Of a DNA stretch of 64,000 nt, positions 24,267-32,789 are shown piece after piece. Under the pieces are notes generated by a model. It worked only from the letters and a program-made list of their open reading frames with translations. It was not told the origin of the DNA and did no database searches. How positions within the stretch are numbered: the stretch's first letter is position 1; each line of letters starts with the position of its first letter. Origin of the DNA: Lachnospiraceae bacterium (lineage in GTDB: Bacteria; Bacillota; Clostridia; Lachnospirales; Lachnospiraceae); NCBI GenBank assembly GCA_016281335.1, contig JAEEIK010000111.1, positions 1 through 64,000 on the forward strand, in the 5' to 3' direction. The position numbers were made by a program, and so were the translations under genes.

Positions 24267-26387
24267 TTATGGTGTGCTCTTGTCAAGATTTTTTTCTATA
24301 CATTTTGAATAATAGTCTTTTGAGAGGATAAGCCTTGTATATTTCCATCTGTCACTGATGATGGCTTTTACCTCAGCTACATAATCATCGGAGACTTCAA
24401 TGCCGTCATTAGCTGTGAATACACGATTATATGCATCGTACTGACCGGCAGGCGTTACAAAGCTGTAGCCGCCGCTTACGGGCAGTATGACTAAGGGCAT
24501 AGTCTCGGAAGCTTCATCGGCTTCATAGTTTTCGGCAAAGATATCGTGCCCCGAATACAGCCTGGAGTCGTATTCGATGCCGAAGAGATTGGCCAGGGTA
24601 GGCATGATATCGATGGCTGAGCAGGGAGTATCAACGACTACCGGATCTTTCATTGAAGCGCAGTAGAGTATCAGGGTATTTTGATATCTGCTTATGGAAG
24701 CGGTGGTATCATCCAGGCCTGACATCTCGGCATAATAATCATGATCGGTCTGGACCATTGCATAGGGGTAATGATCGGCTCCCATACATATCACCGTATC
24801 TTCGAGAATGCCGGCTTCATCGAGTCTCTTCAGCAGATATTCAAGCGCGAGATCCAGCTCCTTATTGCAGGCTTTATAAGCCTGGATGGTGGGTGCATCA
24901 TCTGGGAAAGCTTCCATGGCTTCTTTCTTATGTTTGTTGCTCATGGCGTTGGCACCCCAGGAATAATTGCAGTGTCCGCTGACGGTCATATAGTAGGTAT
25001 GGAAAGGAATGCCGGTTTCCAGATAGCCGTTTATCATCTCATCAGTTGTGGCTTCCAGCATGCCAAGATCGGAATAGGGCCAGCCGCTGCCCAGATCCAT
25101 TACGAGACCGTTTCCGATGCCTTTATAATCATAGCCAAGATTGGGATGGGTCTTATCACGGTCATAATAGGCATAGCCGCTGTTGTGATAAGCCCGGCAG
25201 GTGTAGCCGGCGTTGCCGAAGAGATTGCCCGCCGCATAAGGCATATAGTCGCTGATGGATCTGATAAAGGAGTGTCCGCCATCCATCCACATGGGGATCA
25301 GGCCTGTCATGTTGGAAAACTCGCCGCCGGTAGTGGACAGGCCCCAGCCCGGCTGGTAGTAATCCGTGAATACAAAGCCCTCATTTGCCAGCTTGTATAA
25401 GGTCGGTGTGAAGTCCTTATCGACGGCATAGGGCGAAAAGGCTTCAGCAGTCAGTAACACAAGGTTTTTGCCTTCAAACATTCCGGTATATCTGTTTTGC
25501 TGTGAAGGCTCTCTTGAACCGAAATATTCATGCATATTTTTCAAGGTCGGATCCGTTTCGTTTTCTATAAGAGCAGCAAAATCAACGGCAACATTATAAG
25601 CGTACTCTACAGGCAGTTCTTCCGTATCCGCGGAGGCATTGCCGGATACGGTATTATTACCCGATATCGAATTGCTGCTTACAGAATTACTGCTTACCGC
25701 TTTTTTGGACGAAGTTTTATTCTCTGAGGCAGCGGGAGTCCAGAGCTCTGCGGATTTGCTGTCTGTTTTCTCTTCGGGCGTGCCGAAGAGAAGATAGCTG
25801 AGTTCAAGACGGAAGGTGGTTAAGAGACCTGTTGCCGGTACAGACACGGGAACAGAGAAAGCATAGGTATAGATATCAGCATTGGGGCCGAGTCTTGAAA
25901 AGAGTACGCCGCTTATAAAAAGAACTGCAAAGGGAATAAGTATCAGCGCTTTTTTCTTTGTTTTCTTATCTTTATCGGGAATGATCTTTTTAATAAAGAT
26001 AAAGTAGAAGATCAGCGGCAGTATAAATAACAGATCTTTTCCCAGATTGCTTAAGAACACTTCCGTTGCAAGGGAAGAAAAGGTCCCTATAACCTGTCTG
26101 CTCATGCTGATGGCATAAACGATGCCGTAATAAATCTTGTAGAAGGCTATGCAATTGCATTCGAAGAAATAGAGAAAACACAAGATACAAAGCAGGATTC
26201 CCGAAAGTATCCTGGAAAGCTTCTCGTTTTTTATCAGCAGAAAGACAAAAGCAAGCAGGAAACCTGCGGAAAGGGAGAAGAGAAATACCGGTATCAGCGA
26301 GATGCCGAAAAAGGGGTTCACTTCATCCAGTGCCCTTAACAGCAATTCCCAGTATAAGATAAGCAGGGGATAAAATATCAGTGCCAA
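24267..26387 (-). CDS. LTA synthase family phosphoglycerol transferase
   Basis: 706 residues. Five N-terminal transmembrane helices (to about residue 190), a Ser/Asn-rich linker (about 205-265), then an extracellular sulfatase-fold domain of the LtaS type: LVLLTAEAFSPYAVD, the nucleophile region LSTTGGEF (threonines 352-353), SGHCNYSWG and GADHYPYAM. LtaS-like enzymes move glycerol phosphate from phosphatidylglycerol to a growing polymer or a glycolipid. The start is TTG at 26387, chosen because GGGAGG stands at the right distance and no ATG or GTG fits. Monocistronic, between two tRNA-Leu genes. Polymerase or primase role cannot be told from sequence alone. Confidence 0.88.
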   Translation of the reverse strand: MALIFYPLLILYWELLLRALDEVNPFFGISLIPVFLFSLSAGFLLAFVFLLIKNEKLSRILSGILLCILCFLYFFECNCIAFYKIYYGIVYAISMSRQVIGTFSSLATEVFLSNLGKDLLFILPLIFYFIFIKKIIPDKDKKTKKKALILIPFAVLFISGVLFSRLGPNADIYTYAFSVPVSVPATGLLTTFRLELSYLLFGTPEEKTDSKSAELWTPAASENKTSSKKAVSSNSVSSNSISGNNTVSGNASADTEELPVEYAYNVAVDFAALIENETDPTLKNMHEYFGSREPSQQNRYTGMFEGKNLVLLTAEAFSPYAVDKDFTPTLYKLANEGFVFTDYYQPGWGLSTTGGEFSNMTGLIPMWMDGGHSFIRSISDYMPYAAGNLFGNAGYTCRAYHNSGYAYYDRDKTHPNLGYDYKGIGNGLVMDLGSGWPYSDLGMLEATTDEMINGYLETGIPFHTYYMTVSGHCNYSWGANAMSNKHKKEAMEAFPDDAPTIQAYKACNKELDLALEYLLKRLDEAGILEDTVICMGADHYPYAMVQTDHDYYAEMSGLDDTTASISRYQNTLILYCASMKDPVVVDTPCSAIDIMPTLANLFGIEYDSRLYSGHDIFAENYEADEASETMPLVILPVSGGYSFVTPAGQYDAYNRVFTANDGIEVSDDYVAEVKAIISDRWKYTRLILSKDYYSKCIEKNLDKSTP

Positions 26388-26481
26388 TGCTTCCTCCCGT
26401 AATTGTTTTTGTTTTCCACAGACATTTTAACACTATATCACTTCGGGCAGTCAGAAAAAAGAGTTTTTTTAATATAAGTGA

Positions 26482-26510
26482 TTGACATTTATTTTGAAAT
26501 CTGATAATAT
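26482..26510 (+). promoter_or_regulatory. Promoter of tRNA-Leu(AAG)
   Basis: TTGACA (26482-26487), 17-bp spacer, TAATAT (26505-26510), 11 bp before the tRNA. Confidence 0.75.
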
Positions 26511-26521
26511 ACCATTTGTTT

Positions 26522-26605
26522 GCGGGAATGCTGGAATTGGCAGACAGGCTAGACTAAGGATCTAGTGCTCGTTAGGGCGTGAGAGTTCAAGTCTCTTTTC
26601 CCGCA
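26522..26605 (+). tRNA. tRNA-Leu(AAG)
   Basis: Acceptor GCGGGAA/TTCCCGC, anticodon stem CTAGA/TCTAG with loop CTAAGGA, giving anticodon AAG with U33 in place. Long variable arm, T arm GAGAG-TTCAAGT-CTCTT with a final mismatch or wobble, discriminator A. 84 nt, no encoded CCA. A34 would have to be read as A or deaminated to inosine. Confidence 0.88.
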
Positions 26606-26607
26606 GA

Positions 26608-26635
26608 AAAAAGCAGCCGATCGGCTGCTTTTTTA
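26608..26635 (+). terminator. Terminator of tRNA-Leu(AAG)
   Basis: AAGCAGCC-GATC-GGCTGCTT followed by six T residues, 3 bp after the tRNA. A-rich on the other side too, so it may also end the leftward GGDEF transcript. Confidence 0.9.
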
Positions 26636-26654
26636 TTCCCTTTGAAAAGAGGTA

Positions 26655-27377
26655 TTACACATCGTATTTTTTTAAGAGCATGTCCAGGGCTTCGCGGAGA
26701 AGTATGGCTTCGCCTATGCCTTCGGCTTTGGACAGCATAGAGAGACGCTGCAGCTGGTCCTGGGTGTAATGGCTGGTCTTGGGAACCATCTTTTCTTCTT
26801 TGGCCATGGCGACGCGGTTGCCGCCGCTTCTCTTCGCGCGGAAGAGGGCACCGTCAGCCTTACGTACCAGTTCGGCATAGCGGGAAGCATCGGTAAAGGC
26901 CGTTGCCATGCCTATGGTGATGGTCTGGCGCACTCCGTCAGGCGTCTTTACGTCAAAATCATTCTTCAGTTCATTGAGCAGCAGGAAGATATCTTCGCGC
27001 TCGGTTTCTCCCTTAAAGATCAGGGCAAACTCATCTCCTCCGATCCTGTATACTCCCGTATCTTTCGAGACTTTTTTTCTTATATATTTTCCTGTCTCTA
27101 TCAGGATACGGTCACCTTCGTCGCTGCCGAAATCCGAATTGATATGATCGAAATTGTCGGAATCGATAAGGGCAATGACGATGGTCTCGCCGCTGTCCTC
27201 CGGGGTTTCGGCCAGGATGTCGCTTAAGTCTGCTTCAAACTGATCGCCGGTGGGGAATTTAAGCGCATCATTGACGGCTGTTTTTTTCTTCTCATTATTC
27301 CTGCGGTTCAGTTCCTTGTGATCGTCCACTGTGACGGGATGAAAGGTTTCTTCGTTAACAGCTTTCTTTCTTGCCAT
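26655..27377 (-). CDS. Diguanylate cyclase fused to a ribbon-helix-helix-like domain
   Basis: 240 residues, soluble. A short basic N-terminus is followed by a GGDEF domain (about 36-192) with ALIDSDNFDHINSDFG, active site GGDEF (113-117) and the late YAELVRKADGALFRAKRSGGNR element. The last 43 residues (198-240) read as a ribbon-helix-helix unit: a short strand KTSHYT, helix QDQLQRLSMLSKAEG, then helix AILLREALDMLLKKY, the ReAl-x-x-x-L pattern of Arc/CopG-type DNA-binding domains. So a c-di-GMP synthase appears joined to a DNA-binding module. The start ATG at 27377 follows AAAGGAGG. Four AT-rich direct repeats lie in its own promoter region. The RHH call is from pattern only. Confidence 0.78.
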   Translation of the reverse strand: MARKKAVNEETFHPVTVDDHKELNRRNNEKKKTAVNDALKFPTGDQFEADLSDILAETPEDSGETIVIALIDSDNFDHINSDFGSDEGDRILIETGKYIRKKVSKDTGVYRIGGDEFALIFKGETEREDIFLLLNELKNDFDVKTPDGVRQTITIGMATAFTDASRYAELVRKADGALFRAKRSGGNRVAMAKEEKMVPKTSHYTQDQLQRLSMLSKAEGIGEAILLREALDMLLKKYDV

Positions 27378-27393
27378 AGCAGCACCTCCTTTG

Positions 27394-27445
27394 ATAATAT
27401 TTTAGAAATAATATTTTAAAAATAATATTTCAGATGAATATTTTA
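27394..27445 (-). promoter_or_regulatory. Four AATATTTTA direct repeats upstream of the GGDEF-RHH gene
   Basis: AATATTTTA at 27396-27404, 27410-27418, 27424-27432 (one change, AATATTTCA) and 27437-27445, so at intervals of 14, 14 and 13 bp. The first two copies share ATAATATTTTA and the third begins ATAATATTT. They end about 17 bp before the start codon and cover the likely promoter. Tandem direct repeats are typical RHH repressor operators. Confidence 0.6.
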
Positions 27446-27506
27446 TAACACATATAATGATATGTGTCAATAGCAACCCGGGGAGAAGGAGAATAACCAA
27501 AAGCTG

Positions 27507-27535
27507 TTGATATGTTCCCTGTTATTTTGTATAAT
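27507..27535 (+). promoter_or_regulatory. Promoter of the flavodoxin leader
   Basis: TTGATA (27507-27512), 17-bp spacer, TATAAT (27530-27535). No other promoter is seen between it and the flavodoxin gene. Confidence 0.75.
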
Positions 27536-27542
27536 CTTTCTT

Positions 27543-27643
27543 ATGAAAAATAAGTATGAAAAGGTGCTGATATTTGATGCGGAAATGCTTATTTTGACAG
27601 TGAATGACTGCCGGTGAGGGATACTATCCTCACCGGATTTTTT
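27543..27643 (+). other. Flavodoxin leader: 24-codon frame and terminator (attenuator-like)
   Basis: About 7 bp after the -10 element an ATG at 27543 opens a 24-codon frame (starting MKNKYEKVL) that ends at the terminator stem. The stem CCGGTGAGG (27611-27619) / CCTCACCGG (27628-27636) is followed by ATTTTTT. The flavodoxin starts 55 bp further on without its own promoter. Either a short stand-alone RNA of about 100 nt or a conditional leader; no known riboswitch is recognised and the frame has no ribosome binding site, so it would be leaderless. Confidence 0.5.
27611..27643 (+). terminator. Intrinsic terminator before flavodoxin
   Basis: Nine-bp perfect stem CCGGTGAGG/CCTCACCGG with an 8-nt loop and a T run at 27638-27643. 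Confidence 0.88.
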
Positions 27644-27698
27644 ATGTAAACGAGGAAATGATTAATGAGACAGATAAAACAACAGAAAGGAGAACGGT

Positions 27699-28187
27699 AT
27701 GAAGGATCTTATCGTGTATTATTCTCTGGAAGGGAATACGGAATATGTTGCAGATAAGATAAGGGGCGAGACCGGGGCTGATGTATTAAAGCTCGTTCCG
27801 AAGAAGGCTTATCATGACAAGGGCTTTGCCAAGTTCTTCTGGGGCGGGAAAAGCGCGGTGATGGCAGAGAAGCCTGCGCTGGAAGAGTACAAGGTGGAGC
27901 TTGATGAATACGAACGTATCATCTTCGGCTTTCCGGTATGGGCATCAAACTTTACGCCGCCGCTGCGAACATTCATCACGGAGAATGCGGCTAAACTTAA
28001 AGGAAAGCGCTTCGCAGCCTATGCCTGCCAGAGCGGAGCCGGAGCGGAGAAAGCTTTTGAGAAGCTGGCTAAGTGCCTGGGTATAAACGGCTTTGAACAG
28101 ACAGCGGTATTCATAGACCCGAAGGCCAGAGCTTCAGAAGATAAAGATGCGCAGATAGCTGCGTTTGCAATATCATTAAAAAAGTGA
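27699..28187 (+). CDS. Flavodoxin family protein
   Basis: 162 residues. The FMN phosphate-binding start (IVYYSLEGNTEYVADKI) and the GFPVWASNFTPPLRTFI segment, which carries the aromatic residue stacking on FMN, identify a flavodoxin-like protein. Expected to carry electrons or reduce quinones in the cytoplasm. GAAAGGAGAA precedes the ATG. It is 10 bp before the start of the large secreted protein and may be co-transcribed with it, though functions seem unrelated. An upstream terminator may control it. Confidence 0.88.
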   Translation: MKDLIVYYSLEGNTEYVADKIRGETGADVLKLVPKKAYHDKGFAKFFWGGKSAVMAEKPALEEYKVELDEYERIIFGFPVWASNFTPPLRTFITENAAKLKGKRFAAYACQSGAGAEKAFEKLAKCLGINGFEQTAVFIDPKARASEDKDAQIAAFAISLKK

Positions 28188-28197
28188 GGAGATCAAG

Positions 28198-31100
28198 ATG
28201 AACGGACTGAGAAAGAAACTATTGGTATGGTTGACATCTGTAGCATTGATCGCAGGCGAATTCTCGACTGCGGCAATGCCTGTTTTCGCGGAAAACAGCA
28301 TGCAGACAGAGGAGTTGACTAACAGCGTTGATGATGCGGAGGAAAATGTAAAGGTCAGCGAAGAAGCGGCATATGAGCTGCTTACAGCAAATGATTTTAA
28401 GGATAAGGCTCTGTATGCGGCGCTGAAGGATGTACTCGGGGAGGACAAGATGACCTCCGATGATCTGGCGGGAATGCAGATTTTGCAGATAAAGGACGAT
28501 GCTGATTATTCAGTGGACGGTAATAAGTACTACGGGATCAAAAGCCTTGAGGATATAGCGGAAAAGATGCCTGCCCTGGAGAAGCTGCAGATAAACAATG
28601 AAGATATCAGCAGCATTGATCCCTTAATGGGAATGGAAAAACTTACGTATGTCTATCTGGAAAAAAATGATATATCGAAACTTCCGGATGATATGTCAGG
28701 CTGCAAATGGACCGTGTTGAATCTTAATGGCAATCTGCTTACGGAGGAAGAAATAAGGAGAGCGAAGGTACCTGAAACCGTTAATCTTTTAAATTCATAT
28801 GCTAACGAGACTTTCTATATAGGTCGCAGATTATATAAAATCCAGGATGAAGCCATGCCCTTCATGTTTAATTGTTATCGTTGCAAACTCGGAAAGTATC
28901 TTGATTTTGAGCTTACAATCGACGGAAAAACAGAAACGGTCTGTCCGGTGATGCGCTATGATATTTATTATTATCAGCTTGCAATACCCGATGTCAGAAC
29001 ATATTTTCCCGGGCTTGAAGCAGGTACCCATCAGGTAATGATACAGCTTAAGGGGGAGGACGGAAAGACCATTGCCAGATCAGAAGAGAGCGCTGTTACC
29101 TGGTCTGATGAGATGTTATTTACTGAAGAAGAGGAGATACACCAGTCTTTTTATCCGGACTTTGATTTTTATTATGCCGACGAACTTGCGGCGGGAGATG
29201 TAAGCGCCAATCTTGTAAATGCTGAAAATGAAAGCTGGAAGATGGATATAGAAATCTGGGAAGATGCGGAAAATGGCTTAGCGATCAGCGATATGCCGTA
29301 TTATGACAAGGACGGTCATCTTACCACAGTAAGTATTAATAAAGCTTCGAAAATTCAGATATATGCCGGTTATGACCCTAATTTAAAAGGAACTAAGAAG
29401 AAGATCGTGCCGGGAGATTATACCCTGAAAGTATCGATAAAAGGCGGTGAGGAAAAGGCGTTTACGGTACATTATTATAACTTCCCGGAAATCAATCAGA
29501 CATGGACCGGTGTAAACGACCAGTATAACTGGCTGGACTGCAGCGACGATGAAGTGTATGTGGTCCTGAGAGGTGACAGATTCGAAGCCGAAAAGATCAA
29601 AATGTATATTGCATCGGGCGCAACCGTATATGCCGAGAGCTATGGAGAAGCCATAGACAGGGACGGAGACGGAACCATGTTGTATACACTGAAAAAAAAT
29701 GATAACTGGGCAGAGCTGGAAGCGGCAGAAGATGACAGTTTATATGAGATAAGGATAGTATACGGCAATGATGAATACTACAAGGATTGCAGAAATGATT
29801 ACGGCTGTAAGTTTGTCAGGGCCGGAGACCTTAAGTATAATGCGGCGGCAACTCTCATTAACGCTTATCTGGTAAACAGGACTAAGACTCTGGATGTGTT
29901 CTTTACGGAAAACTCCGTAACAGGAACAAAGATGACGGTGAAGCTGTACAGGCGTATCTACGATAGAGAAGCGCACGAATATACCGGTGAAGTTTTTGCG
30001 GCTGAGGGCAGCGGTGAGATAGATAAGGATAAGCATATTGCTTTCAGCCTGAAGGATGCCGACGGAAATGATTATTATCCGCCTCATGCCAGCTATTTTT
30101 ACGAGCTTACTGCCGAAGGATATAACAGCGGAAAGCGGGATCTGGAATATGATGAGTATTCTTATATAGAATATGCCGGCGAAAATGAAGAAGATAACGT
30201 CTATTTTCAATTGGCTGATGACCAATATTATTATGTGAAGAATGATAGTGAAAAAGTCAGTTTCAGATTTAAGAAAATAGGAACGAAGGATCCCGGAAAA
30301 GTATATGCCTGTCTGTATAATTATGATGAAGAAGGCGACAATACACTGGTAGGCGAAAAGAAGGAACTGATCGCGGAAGAAAACGGTATTTACAGCGTAG
30401 CGGAATGGAGCCGGGCAGGAGGCTTTGAATGCGGAAAGTACTGGCTCACTATAGATATGGAAAATGTAGACGGATCGGGGAAATATGAAGATGCGCCCGG
30501 CTATGACCGGGGTTATGATGTGTGTGTTGTAGACGATCGTACCTGGATACGGAGATATAATGTTGAATTTGCCAATAAGGAGGATACTTCATTTGATCCG
30601 ACCTGCTGTAAACTAAATGTATCCCTTATATCCTTCGAGGCGGCAGATTATCAAGGTGAGGCTGCAATAGCATTTTTACAGGAGCAGGGCATCAGTCTTG
30701 AGGTTTATGAAACTGATGACCATGAAGATGATACATTTAAATGGCTTGATGTCGAAATTAAAGCAGCACGGGTAAGTAAGGATGGTATCACTTTTTATCT
30801 GAGCGGGCTTGGCGGTAACGGAGTGAACTACGGCTTTGTGATCAAAAAGAATGGCGAGGTGTTGCAGACACCGTACAGGTATTATACCGTATATGATGAT
30901 GACGAAAATGTTACTTATGGATTGAATGCATGCAGAGGCTTATTGGATGAAGACAGTACCGGAGATCTGAAGTATGTAAAGACAGAAGATAAAGCTTTTA
31001 TCAGCTTGTCAGCCTACAGCAATGATCTTCCTTATACTATAAGGATCTATGAGTATGGCAGGATGCTCAAGCCGATCAAGACCATAACGATAAGTGATCC

Positions 31101-32784
31101 CGCTAAAGTCGGACCTGACAGATTATATGATATCACCAAAGAGGTGGAAGGTCTTGACCAAAACAAAGTATATTACATAGCCGGATATGGCAGCGGAAAT
31201 GCACGCTTAGAGACTTGCGGTTATCTTATGGGAGATGATTCTATCTACATTAAGAAAGAAGAACCCAAGCCCCAGCCTGATCCCGATCCCAATCCTAATC
31301 CTAAGCCGGATACGGAGGAGGAAGAGGAGGAAGAGGAAACTCCTGCGGAACCCGAAGAGGAGGATCCGATACCGACAGCTGCTCCCGGAATGAATCTGCT
31401 TCTGTTCTATGTGAAGGGTGAACTTTATGAGACCATGCAGGTAAAGACAGGGGATGTTGCAGGCAGTCTTAAAAAAGGCGATCCTCAGGGTAAATTCATC
31501 GGCTGGTTTACAGACGGCAAAAAGCTCTGGGATCCTACGGCACCGGTGACAACTGACCTTAAGCTGATCGCGCGTTTTGCGCCTTCTTCAGCCAGCGAGA
31601 ATAAGACCGGTGAATCAGCCATCGACTCACAGGTAAGCCTTGACGGCACTGCGCTTTATCTTGTTAAAGGCCAGAAGTTTGATATCGGAGAGGGCTGGAC
31701 CTCATCCGAACCTTCAGTCTTAAGCATCAGCAAGGGCAAGGGCAAGGCGAAAGCAAGCGGCAAAGCAGTCCTTAAAAAAGACGGAACTCCTGATATAGTC
31801 GTTACCGTAACAGTTCCGGAGATGAAGAGCAAAAAGATGACTGTCTATGCGGGCGGTAAGGAAGAAAAGGCAAACTTCAGTTTTGATGAGAAGAATTACA
31901 AGGTATACTGGGATTCCGATACGCCGGATGTGGCAAAGGTTTCGGATGATGGATATGTATACGGTATCGCCAAAGGAAAGGCAGTGATATCGGCTTATAT
32001 CAACGGGATCAAGTACAGCTGCAAAGTGACGGTCAAAGAAGCGGATACCGCAAAGAGAGACTGGAACTCGGAAGTGAAGCTGGTACCGTTGCAGAAGATC
32101 AAATATAATGCGGCGGGCTTTAAAGCAAGCGCGGCGGAGTGGAGTTCGGTAAGCGGAAATAAAGGACAGCTTAAGAATAATGAAGTGGTAAATGACGGCA
32201 TAGTCAGTATCACAAAGAAGGGCGTTATAACAGCTGTAGGAGCGGGAAGTACTACCATTAACGTAAAGTACGGAAACGTTGAAAGGAAGTTAAAGATCAC
32301 TGTAGCAGAACCCGCACCCACTGTTCTTCATATGTCCGTAAAGAGCAATAAGAAGATCAAGCCTTATGGCGTAAGCGGTAAGGTGCAGTGGAAGTCCGAT
32401 AACACAACAGTCGTTTCGACGGACACTAAACGCATAATGGCCAATGCGACAGGCTGCGCGCATCTTACATATGAGTATGGCAACTTTACATATAAGATGA
32501 CGGTTTATGTGGAAGATCTTAGTCTTGAAGCTGAGGAACTCTACGGAGGCAAAGTCTCACTGACTAAGAGCGGTAAGAAGTATAAGCTGACCATGAAAAA
32601 GGGAAGCACAGGTATGCTGAAAATGAAAGGCGTATCCCAGAAGATACTGTTTAAGAGCAGTGACGACAGCAAAGCCTTCGTAGATGAGGCCGGCATTGTA
32701 AGCGCAAGGAATACCGGAAAAACAAAACTCAGTGCTAAGCTGAACGGAAAGACCATAAGCATAAGCGTGATAGTGGAGGAGTAA
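28198..32784 (+). CDS. Large secreted protein with leucine-rich, B-repeat and Big2-like domains
   Basis: 1528 residues. Signal peptide (about 1-31, cleavage near AMPVFAEN). Residues 85-200 form a leucine-rich region (KLTYVYLEKNDISKLPDDM). The long middle part (200-1015) has beta-rich, Tyr/Asp-rich repeats of unknown fold. A Pro/Asp/Glu linker (about 1020-1062) leads to one InlB-type B-repeat (about 1064-1130, FIGWFTDG) and to Ig-like group 2 (Big2) modules (about 1140-1527) such as WDSDTPDVAKVSDDG. No LPxTG motif or C-terminal anchor is seen, so it is probably released or held by non-covalent binding. Likely an adhesin or surface-binding protein; ligand unknown. GAGGAGATC precedes the ATG. 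Confidence 0.75.
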   Translation: MNGLRKKLLVWLTSVALIAGEFSTAAMPVFAENSMQTEELTNSVDDAEENVKVSEEAAYELLTANDFKDKALYAALKDVLGEDKMTSDDLAGMQILQIKDDADYSVDGNKYYGIKSLEDIAEKMPALEKLQINNEDISSIDPLMGMEKLTYVYLEKNDISKLPDDMSGCKWTVLNLNGNLLTEEEIRRAKVPETVNLLNSYANETFYIGRRLYKIQDEAMPFMFNCYRCKLGKYLDFELTIDGKTETVCPVMRYDIYYYQLAIPDVRTYFPGLEAGTHQVMIQLKGEDGKTIARSEESAVTWSDEMLFTEEEEIHQSFYPDFDFYYADELAAGDVSANLVNAENESWKMDIEIWEDAENGLAISDMPYYDKDGHLTTVSINKASKIQIYAGYDPNLKGTKKKIVPGDYTLKVSIKGGEEKAFTVHYYNFPEINQTWTGVNDQYNWLDCSDDEVYVVLRGDRFEAEKIKMYIASGATVYAESYGEAIDRDGDGTMLYTLKKNDNWAELEAAEDDSLYEIRIVYGNDEYYKDCRNDYGCKFVRAGDLKYNAAATLINAYLVNRTKTLDVFFTENSVTGTKMTVKLYRRIYDREAHEYTGEVFAAEGSGEIDKDKHIAFSLKDADGNDYYPPHASYFYELTAEGYNSGKRDLEYDEYSYIEYAGENEEDNVYFQLADDQYYYVKNDSEKVSFRFKKIGTKDPGKVYACLYNYDEEGDNTLVGEKKELIAEENGIYSVAEWSRAGGFECGKYWLTIDMENVDGSGKYEDAPGYDRGYDVCVVDDRTWIRRYNVEFANKEDTSFDPTCCKLNVSLISFEAADYQGEAAIAFLQEQGISLEVYETDDHEDDTFKWLDVEIKAARVSKDGITFYLSGLGGNGVNYGFVIKKNGEVLQTPYRYYTVYDDDENVTYGLNACRGLLDEDSTGDLKYVKTEDKAFISLSAYSNDLPYTIRIYEYGRMLKPIKTITISDPAKVGPDRLYDITKEVEGLDQNKVYYIAGYGSGNARLETCGYLMGDDSIYIKKEEPKPQPDPDPNPNPKPDTEEEEEEEETPAEPEEEDPIPTAAPGMNLLLFYVKGELYETMQVKTGDVAGSLKKGDPQGKFIGWFTDGKKLWDPTAPVTTDLKLIARFAPSSASENKTGESAIDSQVSLDGTALYLVKGQKFDIGEGWTSSEPSVLSISKGKGKAKASGKAVLKKDGTPDIVVTVTVPEMKSKKMTVYAGGKEEKANFSFDEKNYKVYWDSDTPDVAKVSDDGYVYGIAKGKAVISAYINGIKYSCKVTVKEADTAKRDWNSEVKLVPLQKIKYNAAGFKASAAEWSSVSGNKGQLKNNEVVNDGIVSITKKGVITAVGAGSTTINVKYGNVERKLKITVAEPAPTVLHMSVKSNKKIKPYGVSGKVQWKSDNTTVVSTDTKRIMANATGCAHLTYEYGNFTYKMTVYVEDLSLEAEELYGGKVSLTKSGKKYKLTMKKGSTGMLKMKGVSQKILFKSSDDSKAFVDEAGIVSARNTGKTKLSAKLNGKTISISVIVEE

Positions 32785-32789
32785 ATCAT

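Noticed and set aside
27543-27698. FMN riboswitch before the flavodoxin gene.
   Set aside because: The leader is too short and lacks the conserved multi-stem core of the RFN element.
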